Shown here piece by piece: positions 23,801-30,311 of a stretch of DNA of 64,000 nucleotides; position 1 is the stretch's first letter; each line of letters begins with the position of its first letter. The stretch is taken from NCBI GenBank assembly GCA_013368375.1, contig JAACJP010000064.1, positions 62,001-126,000 on the forward strand, given 5' to 3'. The notes beneath the pieces are model-generated. The model saw only the letters and a list, made by a program, of their open reading frames with translations. It was not told the DNA's origin and did not search any database. Source of the DNA: Tricholomella constricta (lineage: Eukaryota; Basidiomycota; Agaricomycetes; Agaricales; Lyophyllaceae). A program made the translations under genes and the position numbers.

Positions 23801-24454
23801 GAACGCGACCTTGGAGAAAACGTCCTCAAAGTCGTGGAGGTGGGTCGGGACGGCGTCGCGGAACGACTTGGGCACAGAGTTCGCGGCATGCGCTTCCGCG
23901 AGTCGCTGCGATGTTGTTTGACTGGCACGAATGTGCGCCACAGTCGGAGGAGGGTGGATCGCAGTCGCAAAGATGCGGTCGCCATTCAGGAAGGTCTCCG
24001 CAAGGAAGTCGTCCGACTCTGGATCGGGTTCCTCCATGACTGGGGTGTAGGGGAGGAATTCGTCCGTGTCAGAGTCGTCCTCGACGTAGGGGCTGGTCGG
24101 GGCGCGCAGATCCGGCTCTGTGGTCGGAATTCCTTCCGCCCGACAGGCCCGAATGGCAGCTCGCAGTTTGGTGCGCGAGCGCCGCTCTTCCTTGGCCTCA
24201 ACCTTGCAGGTGTCGCAATGCGACGGCGCCCGACTCATTTTCACCTTTTTCGTTGCCCAATCAATGTCGGGGTTGTGGTCTCGGAGCCAGGTGAATCCGA
24301 GGATGAGATCCTGCTTCCCGATGCCTGCGACCGCGAACAGCACCCGTTCGGAGTGACCGTCGTAGCGTAGAACCGCGTCTACAACATATTCGATGGCGCC
24401 CGCTTGATTAGGGGTCCCATCGACGTTATAGGCTAGTGACGGGCGGTTCAGCTG
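20816..24454 (-). CDS. pol: Pol of family 1 copy A: protease C-terminus, RT, RNase H, integrase, chromodomain
   Basis: Open from the nonsense codon to a TGA (20816-20818) that touches the 3' LTR. In order: end of retropepsin (LILGFTWLRDHNPDIDW), RT with VYLDDILIYT, RNase H (DSSDFATGAVLSQ), integrase zinc region (HHDSKIAGHPG, CDMCLRTKP), the integrase catalytic acids in [16 protein letters not shown] and [12 protein letters not shown], a GPY-like LSHRYLGPFVV block, and a C-terminal chromodomain (EVHKILDSRIF, LQYKILWKGYG, ASWEPRENV). The chromodomain assigns it to the chromoviruses and probably guides integration to marked chromatin. All catalytic residues are present. Confidence 0.9.
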   Translation of the reverse strand, partial: QLNRPSLAYNVDGTPNQAGAIEYVVDAVLRYDGHSERVLFAVAGIGKQDLILGFTWLRDHNPDIDWATKKVKMSRAPSHCDTCKVEAKEERRSRTKLRAAIRACRAEGIPTTEPDLRAPTSPYVEDDSDTDEFLPYTPVMEEPDPESDDFLAETFLNGDRIFATAIHPPPTVAHIRASQTTSQRLAEAHAANSVPKSFRDAVPTHLHDFEDVFSKVAFDELPDRKQWDHAIELEPGASPSGTKVYPLSPAEQVELDAFLKENLESGRIRPSKSPMASPVFFIKKKDGALRLVQDYRTLNALTVKNRYPLPLISELVNNLRGARYFTKLDVRWGYNNVRIKEGDEWKAAFRTNRGLFEPLVMFFGLTNSPATFQTMMNDIFRDLIAEGVVCVYLDDILIYTKTLEEHRRVARLVLDRLREHKLFLKPEKCEFEQTKVEYLGLIISHGQAEMDPVKVAGVSEWPAPRNKKEVQAFLGFTNFYRRFIQDFSHHARPLFDLTGKDVAWRWEASEQSAFDLLKSAITSRPVLAFPDDDRPYRIEADSSDFATGAVLSQESPSDGKWHPVAFYSKSLNAVERNYEIHDKEMLAIIRSLEEWRHFVEGAKHKVEILTDHKNLEYFLTAKKLNRRQARWSLYLANFDFTLHHRPGRSMGKPDALSRRADHGDGSGDNADIVLLKPEFFAIRATEGLVLVGEEDDVLKAIRKGNRDGAQEDAVAKAAQLVKASKTAGRSLRFGEWGEEGGLLTFRGRIYVPNVPDLRRRIVEQHHDSKIAGHPGRWKTLELVSRNYWWPQMSRFVGSYTSTCDMCLRTKPRRQLPVGQLQPLPIPEGRWNVVSVDFITELPESNGHDAIMNVVDSVGKRAHFIASHTTCSALGAANLYRRHVWKLHGLPDAFVSDRGPQFVAEFTRELYRLLGIKLSASTAYHPQTDGQTERVNQELEQFLRVFCNERQNDWEDLLPDAEFSYNNHVHSATQQTPFLLDTGRHPRMGFEPRQGASKNESAEEFVERMKEAQEEAKAALAKAKDDMERYYNQRHAPAPDYQPGDKVYLDAADISTTRPSKKLSHRYLGPFVVQRRIGPLAYRLLLPQSMKRIHPVFHVVKLVPAVTDPIEGRQSDPPPPPDIINDEPHYEVHKILDSRIFRKKLQYKILWKGYGYEEASWEPRENVVAPDLVRKFHRDNPDAARHIRGIFTLSPAVFATVTPHRAVAIQEGG

Positions 24455-24852
24455 TCAGGTCTTCAACTTGTGCTTCTCCACAAAGGCGGTGTTAATGAAG
24501 CATCCTGTGGCTCCGCTGTCAACAAGGGCAGAGAGCGAGTGCGTCTCCTGGGTGTCGGTGGTCTCAAGCTCGACCTTGAGCGACAGGGATAAGGAGTCGG
24601 GGGAGGCGGCGATCACGAAGCGGCGGGGTAGTCGTTTTTCCCAGCGTGGTAGTCCGCGACGCGACGGTGCGGTCGGCTTGGTCGGAGCGACCGACGGAGG
24701 TGGCGATTGGTCAGGGGGGGATTGTACGTCTTCGTCGATTGGTTCACCCGTAGAAGTAGCAGCAATATTAAGTATATTGGGGTACTCTACGGAGAGGGGG
24801 GCGAACCGATTACGACTAGACAACGGGGGCGTACTTTTCACCCGTTGTGCGA
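24455..24852 (-). pseudogene. Start of Pol with retropepsin, family 1 copy A, ended by a nonsense codon
   Basis: The frame begins at the gag stop region and is open through a Pro-rich spacer into the retropepsin active-site motif ALVDSGATGCFIN. It then hits TGA at 24455-24457. The related copy B reads through here (a Lys codon in its KLTTKVLSRP stretch), so the stop is a mutation of this copy. The rest of Pol continues in the same frame after the stop. Confidence 0.8.
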
Positions 24853-26136
24853 CTAAAAATCCTCTTCCGTGGCCAAGGCGGTCGGGTCGGCCGACTCGGG
24901 AGTCGGGTCAGCCGGGATCGCATCCTTGCGCGCCAGTAGCTGCATGATCAGCTCATCCAGTTCCTCCGGCATGATGTGGCGCACGTCGAAGCGCAATGGA
25001 CAGTCACGCCAGAAGTGCCCCGGTTGTTTGCACCGACGGCACTTGTCGTCGCGAGCAGGGCGACCGGTGAATCGGTCAATGTCCATAGGGACATCGGGAG
25101 AAAGAGCCGGCGCTCGGGGGGCATGCGCGACATGCGTCGGAGCCGACACACGAGCAGGAGCGACTGGTTGCGCAGAAGGTCGCCAGTGGAGAACTGGCGC
25201 GACTGGGTGCACAGGGACGAGGGCGGTCGGGCGACTAGCCGACGGGATGGTCGGAGGTGTCCGACGGTGGAAGTCCTCCTCGGTCCTCATGATGAAGTCC
25301 TGGGAGCGGGCGATCGCTAGCCAGTCCTCGATCTTGGAGTCGTTGGGCCGACCCGTGGTGATGCTTCCGAGTCGCTTCGAAAGCTTCGGGTCCATGCCCC
25401 GACGGAACTTGAGGACCAGGTGGCGACCATCCGGGTAGTCGGCCTTGACCCACAGGGCCTTGAACGAGTCTATGTACTCGTCGATGGTGCGCCCGTTCTG
25501 GAAATACGCCGTCGACTCGAGGATGAGCGCGGCGTCGGCGACCTCGTCAAACAGGAAGAACTCCTTCTCGAAGTTCGATACGAAGTCGTCCCAGGTCGGG
25601 AACGCGCGCTTCACCGACCCGCACTGAAAGACGCGACCGACGAAGTCGGCAGCGCGACCGTGTTGCATGAACGACAACACCCAGCTAATTCGGGCGTGGT
25701 CGTCGGTGAACTGCCCGGTGGTCAGCGAGAAGTAGAGCTGACACGCATTCCAGAAGGCACGTCCGCCCGATCGTGCGCCATCGTAGGTGGGAGGAGGCGA
25801 CGGCCGAATGTGCGATCCTGATCGCGGAGGGGGAGACGTCGGCGAGGGTTGCGCCGGCGTCGCGGGGGTCGTAGATGCTGCTGGGGAGGCAGCGGAGGGG
25901 TTCCCCAAAACGAGGGTATCTAAAAGAGAGGAAATGCGGTCCAGGGTGGCCGAGTTGGAGGTTTGGGTGTGGGAGAGAGCCGATATCGTGGTTTCAAGGC
26001 TAGCCAGTCGCTCTTCTGGCGTAAGCGCAGGGGGGGGCGACGGCGTGTCAAATTCACCGAATTCGGACATCTCGAGACGGGACTCGGGCGGTGATCGGAG
26101 CGGACGCGCGTTGGACGGGTTGCGTGTAGCAGACAC
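24853..26136 (-). CDS. gag: Gag of family 1 copy A (427 aa)
   Basis: The protein begins MSATRNPSNARPL. It has a short coiled-coil-prone region (ASLETTISALSHTQT), a Pro/Ser linker, a retrotransposon gag capsid domain (about 125-300: FWNACQLYFSL, WVLSFMQHGRAADF, IDEYIDSFKALW) and a CCHC zinc knuckle CRRCKQPGHFWRDC near residues 365-378. It ends at a TAG within TTTTTAG. The next coding part lies in the -1 frame directly across this stop. Gag forms the particle that packages the element RNA. Confidence 0.9.
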   Translation of the reverse strand: MSATRNPSNARPLRSPPESRLEMSEFGEFDTPSPPPALTPEERLASLETTISALSHTQTSNSATLDRISSLLDTLVLGNPSAASPAASTTPATPAQPSPTSPPPRSGSHIRPSPPPTYDGARSGGRAFWNACQLYFSLTTGQFTDDHARISWVLSFMQHGRAADFVGRVFQCGSVKRAFPTWDDFVSNFEKEFFLFDEVADAALILESTAYFQNGRTIDEYIDSFKALWVKADYPDGRHLVLKFRRGMDPKLSKRLGSITTGRPNDSKIEDWLAIARSQDFIMRTEEDFHRRTPPTIPSASRPTALVPVHPVAPVLHWRPSAQPVAPARVSAPTHVAHAPRAPALSPDVPMDIDRFTGRPARDDKCRRCKQPGHFWRDCPLRFDVRHIMPEELDELIMQLLARKDAIPADPTPESADPTALATEEDF

Positions 26137-26184
26137 GTGTTTCGACGCGGGAGCTCGATCGGTCGCCTTGCCGGGTCTTAGGTG

Positions 26185-26195
26185 TAGTCTATTCT
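26185..26195 (-). promoter_or_regulatory. Primer binding site, self-priming type (copy A)
   Basis: On the minus strand AGAATAGACTA lies two bases after the 5' LTR. It is not complementary to a typical tRNA 3' end (no TGG start), but is perfectly complementary over 11 nt to 26314-26324 of the LTR, at the predicted 5' end of the RNA. This is the arrangement of Tf1/sushi-type self-primed elements. Confidence 0.75.
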
Positions 26196-26197
26196 GC

Positions 26198-26574
26198 TGT
26201 TAGGGCGACCTCACGAGCAGAGCTGAGTCGTACTGGCAGAGGGGAATCCGAAGTTATATTAAGTACAGTAAGGAATGTAAAGAGGGGCTTACCTGGCAGA
26301 GGGGAATCCGAAGAGAATAGACTAAGGATCCCCAATGCCAGTGGGCCGACTATATACGAGTACTGTACATAATAATCAAGGAATGGTCTGCGGCGCGTGT
26401 ATGGACACGTTCCCGACGCTGTCCGATCCTCGTGGCTCAGGGTACGGACACGAGTTGGGACAGCCGACGTCGGGATGTCGGGTGGTCGGGATCGCGAACG
26501 GTCGGGGGAGCGATCGCATGAGCGGGGGGACGATCGGTGAGCGTCGGAGGGCGCGAAAGGGAGTTCCCCTAACA
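26198..26574 (-). repeat. 5' LTR of family 1 copy A
   Basis: 377 bp. Read on the minus strand, a TATATA box (26351-26356) lies about 26 bases before the sequence complementary to the primer binding site (26324-26314), the expected distance to a transcription start. Confidence 0.95.
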
Positions 26575-26595
26575 GTGGGCTACGCCGGCCTGTAG
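26575..26595 (+). pseudogene. Displaced last codons of the Plavaka transposase
   Basis: The right-hand GTGGG duplication continues as GTG GGC TAC GCC GGC CTG TAG. In phase with the interrupted frame (…GAT GTG at 20431-20436) this gives VGYAGL and a stop, identifying the original C-terminus. Confidence 0.8.
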
Positions 26596-26977
26596 CTAGA
26601 TCCAATACTACCACTGTATAATGTGTCCGCTGTAATCATGTCCTATCTGACCTGAAGGGAGTTTCGGACTGAGTACAACCTCACGATGCCGCCGGGTGAA
26701 TGATGTCGGCCCCACAATCTGTAAATACTCTCCTCGAAGTCGTACAAGCAGAGGCCATTCGCGCGTAATCGTAAGGCGGAATGCTAATCAATTGAAATAC
26801 AAGAGAAGTATTGTAACAAATGGAAAACACTGCATACGAATTCGACATATCTTTTTTGCAATAGAATCATTCAAAATTCTTGCATGACGCTGGTAAGTAT
26901 CGGTCAATTGTCGGGAATGTTACCAAACAAGTGTAACAGGTATAACGATATATCCAAACTTTTCGAATTTACTGATG

Positions 26978-27053
26978 CACTGCGATACAGCGTGTTTGGC
27001 TACTTCAGGCATCAAACCTGGGGCCAAGGAGACAAACACGCTGTATCGCAGTG
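26978..27053. other. Perfect 20-bp inverted repeat (hairpin) upstream of the oxygenase gene
   Basis: 26978-26997 (CACTGCGATACAG...) pairs perfectly with 27034-27053. Inside the 36-nt loop further pairs are possible (TTGGC with GCCAA, CAGG with CCTG). No open frame covers it. It may be a structured RNA, a small-RNA precursor, or a trace of a small transposon. Confidence 0.6.
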
Positions 27054-27144
27054 GGCTGGGAGCAATGGCCTTCCGTAGTCAAGTTATTCACTGATATTGT
27101 GCATTGATAGTGTTGATAACTCTTTCTTGAGCTCAAGTTTGACT

Positions 27145-28721
27145 ATGCGTTCTGTACGTTTTCTCCAGCACTTCCTACAGCTTGAAGCGGGACAGGCTAA
27201 TCTAATGGGACTGAAGACGCGTTCTGGCGTCACATTCTCGCCGTACGACATGATACCCATCTATTGCGCCAAGGACTTCGACTTCGCATCGCTGCTTCAG
27301 CAGTCAACGCGCCTGGAGTCCGAGGATCTTGAGGACGACAATACCACCTGCGATGCTGCTGAAGTGGCGATGGTTGAACATGAAGCCTCATCTGAATCAG
27401 AGGATCAGCGCCTGCCGAAACGACTGCGGGTGGCTATTCCTAGCTCATCCATCGCCCCACAAATTCCTGAGGCCGTTTCTCTGAGCACGTCCCGCCGGCA
27501 TTCTATTCGACGAAAGAAGCGAGCACTCCGCATACTCGAAGAAGGCCATGTACCGCGTTCGAAAACACACGCGAAGTATGTTCGATCCTCCTTCCCGATT
27601 GCGACATCTCTCAAAAGTGAAGACCTTCCGACCACAAAGGGCGCCTACTCTGCGACGAACACCAAACAGACAGCTGGTGATAGGAAGGCCTGGACTGTCG
27701 ATGAGCTGCTGAGAGAAGGGCTTAGTTACGTGCACTGGGATGGATTGTGAGCACCTGTGCACGCCAATTGCGCACTGTGCCCTTTTAACATTTTTCTTGC
27801 AGTAAAGATATGCCATTGATTGATAGCGAGGGTCGAATCATAGCCGTCCTCGTTGGTCAACCGAATGACTCAGGCTACGCTCAGGCTGTGGCAGCAGTGT
27901 ATGATGCTATGGCGTGCGAGGCCCAGGCCACTACTTTTCATCAACGCGATGCAAACCATCGGCGTGGGGACTTTCCTGCTCTCAACGTTGGCGTCACCTA
28001 CGGCAAGGGCACGATCAAACCAGTAACAATCAACAATCATGGCTATAGCGAGATGGTCTCTCGCCTTCTGTCCAATAAAGACCTTCAGCGACTGGCTGCC
28101 TTCGACAGCGGTAAGCTCACATTTACGTTGCAAAATTGGTTTCTCTGATAGTCTTGCCAAAAAATAGCTAGCTTTCAATTATGGGCGCCTGATGTCTACG
28201 GGTACTACAAAAGCCATCTCGATCCTCTTTGGGCAAAGATGCCTGATCTCCGACGTAACTTCAAACGCAGCATCTTCACAAGTGCTGCCTTTAACTTTGG
28301 CCCGAACGTTTGGACTTTTCGCCACCGTGATGCACAGAACTGTCCCTTTGGCTGGTGCGCTATCAAGGGCCTGGGGCCGTACGATTCCACCAAAGGCGGC
28401 CACCTCATTCTCTGGGAGCTTGATCTTGTGATTGAGTTTCCTTCAGGTGCTCTTGCTCTAATTCCGTCTGCGACCATTTCCCACTCCAACGTTCCTGTGC
28501 AACCGGGGGACAGCCGTGCATCCTTCACGCAGTATTGTGCAGGTGGGCTATTTAGATATGTCGACAATGGATTCAAAACAGAGGGTGAGCTTGAAAAGAT
28601 GGACAAGGAGAGATACCAAGAAATGTGCGAAATGAAGAAGACACGGTGGGAGATGGGGCTGAGTCTTTTTAGCAAATTTGATGATATTGTGAAGTTCTCG
28701 AGCACAAATGTACCACTGTAA
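27145..28721 (+). CDS. TET/JBP-like 2OG-Fe(II) dioxygenase (3 exons)
   Basis: Exons 27145-27746, 27803-28110 and 28168-28721, in frame. The start is either ATG 27145 or ATG 27205 (MGLKTRSGVTFSP); the second begins the part that looks conserved. The N-terminal half is charged with a basic nuclear-targeting-like patch (SIRRKKRALRIL). The C-terminal half has the double-stranded beta-helix residues: HRD (iron-binding HxD in FRHRDAQN), GGHLILWELDLVIEFPSG, the distal His in IPSATISHSN, and an Arg in DSRASFTQY (co-substrate), then GGLFRYVDNGF. This is the pattern of the large mushroom family I associate with TET/JBP enzymes, which oxidise 5-methylcytosine and are linked to KDZ transposons in fungi. 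The family call is from memory. The iron-binding residues are visible and the frame is intact. Confidence 0.6.
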
Positions 28722-28843
28722 TGTAATGTCATTCCACTTCAGCAATTATACGAGGCAGTAAGTAAGAGTAGGAGAATTAATTTGTAAAGAGAACTAAGGG
28801 TACGATTCTGCTACTTTGAGAACTTCAACCAACCCTGTGCCAT

Positions 28844-29923
28844 TCAGAAATCGCAGAACCCACGAGGCGTAAACTGATGCTCATATCGCTCACGAATAAA
28901 CCTAAGAGCAAGTTGAACGTTCCAGCGGTGTTTTGCGGCAAGCTTCTCCACCAAATTCACAACCTTACTTCGCCAAGAGGCTTCTGTCTTTGTGCGTCCA
29001 AGGTTCCTCTTCCATCTTGCTCCCCAAGTGATGTTCAATTCACGCACGGGGAGGTGTCCATTGAGCCCATCAGAATACTCGTCCCAGATGTGCGTGATTT
29101 TTGTGACGGTCTGAAATTCATAGTGGGGGAGCCAGGTTTCTGATGATGAAATCCAGTCCCATTTGTGTGCTCGAAGACGCGCCTCAGGATATTTCTTCCC
29201 AAGCTCGAACCAAGCCGTCGTTGAAAGCGATGGAGTAGGTGAAGGCGTAGGCAGGATTGGGAGGACTGGGTTAGCAATAAGAGGTGTTGACAAAGGCAGA
29301 GGCGGAGGGGACATCGAGAAGAGTGGCGGGGCAAACGGCAAACTGGAAGACATATCAACCTCCGTTTCTAAAGGTGACCTTGAGGCATCTGGCTGGCCCA
29401 CGAGGGGGACTGCGGAAGTTGCAGCTAGAGGTTGGAATGAAGGCTGAGTGGACGTCATTGAAGGGGGAGGGTGGACTGGAGATAACGTCAGACTACAAGG
29501 AACAGAGGCAGATTATTGATACAAACCAAAATCATTGACATCGACATGTCTTGTCCTTCTTTGGCGTGAGCGTGCTTGCGAAGTGGTACAAGCAAACTCC
29601 TCCAGCTGTCTCTCCATCCGGTCCTGGTAAGCCCGATTCTCCGCTCGTTCCCGCTCCTGCTCGAGTGAGAAGTTGGTAACAACCCCCCGAAGAGACTCAA
29701 CCAGGTGCCCTGGCAGGTTTTTCAAAACCAGGGCTGCTTCCTCTTCTGCTCGCTTGATTTGTGCTCCTGCAGCTGCAGCGTACACGCGAAAGGCTAGTGT
29801 GTTGAAAGGAGGATATTCGAAGAGCGAGCAGTCTGGGTGGCTTGAGTAGAGTACTGCTGCATCTTGAAGGAGAACTATGCGAAACCAAATTAAGAGTTGC
29901 AGGAAGTGCCAGAGGGCAATATC
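28844..29923 (-). pseudogene. Tyrosine recombinase/GCR1-like protein, C-terminal part
   Basis: This is the 3' half of the gene split by the family-2 Ty3 element. Read on the minus strand from 29923: ALWHFLQLLIWFRIVLLQDA, a helical EQERERAENRAYQDRMERQLEE segment (about 29640-29560), an intron at the GTTTGT donor near 29535, then a Pro/Ser/Thr-rich region and a GCR1-like DNA-binding domain (IWDEYSDGLNG, ELNITWGARWKRN, SWRSKVVNLVEKLA) ending at 28844. It joins the N-terminal part at 40448-42315 without a missing base once the element and one ATATC copy are removed. Confidence 0.75.
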
Positions 29924-30282
29924 TGTCACGACCGCCCCTAACAACCACCCCTAAAATCACATCCCACTACGCTTTCCCACGCCTACCCACTGTATATAAC
30001 ATGACACCACTTCTTTCCAGACTCTTCACCTCGATATTACCTATTGTTAAGACTAGTTCTCGATTCTCGTTCTCGTTTCTCTCTCTCTCTCTCAATCTAT
30101 TTGGCTTCACACCCGTATCACTTGAGCTCGTTCGTTCGAATCAGCCCCGGTGAACACCTCCGTCAACGCTCACGACCTCCGAATACTCCTTCGTAGGCCG
30201 TCTTCCTTGACGGACGTCAGGCCTGTCCGCTTCGGTGGTTCCAGAATAACTCTGTAACCGGCGTGCTACACAGGTCCTAACA
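29924..30282 (+). repeat. 5' LTR of family 2
   Basis: TGTCACG...CTAACA ends. TATATAA at 29993 lies about 30 bases before ACCTCGATATTA (30028-30039), the predicted RNA 5' end and self-primer. Confidence 0.95.
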
Positions 30283-30294
30283 TAATATCGAGGT
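30283..30294 (+). promoter_or_regulatory. Primer binding site, self-priming type (family 2)
   Basis: TAATATCGAGGT directly follows the 5' LTR and is a perfect 12-nt reverse complement of 30028-30039 in the LTR. No TGG start as in tRNA-primed elements. Confidence 0.75.
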
Positions 30295-30311
30295 CTACCC
30301 ACCCAACGGAC

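Larger units (their letters stand above)
20439..26574 (-). mobile_element. Ty3/gypsy chromovirus, family 1 copy A (full length)
   Basis: Two 377-bp LTRs (20439-20815 and 26198-26574) start TGTTAGG and end CTAACA, and differ at one position (20741 region a versus g). The flanks carry the 5-bp target duplication GTGGG (20434-20438 and 26575-26579). The polypurine tract AAGAGGGGGGTGA abuts the 3' LTR, and the last three bases are the pol stop codon. Near-identical LTRs point to a recent insertion. A nonsense codon after the protease would prevent a full Gag-Pol product. Confidence 0.95.

Noticed and set aside
23195..24370. 391-codon open frame on the plus strand
   Set aside because: Mirror of the RT/protease region of copy A; GC-rich codon use leaves the opposite strand open.
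24840..24860. Possible -1 frameshift heptamer at the gag/pol border of copy A (TTTTTAG)
   Set aside because: The X XXY YYZ rule is not met, and copy B has a different spacing that would give in-frame readthrough instead.
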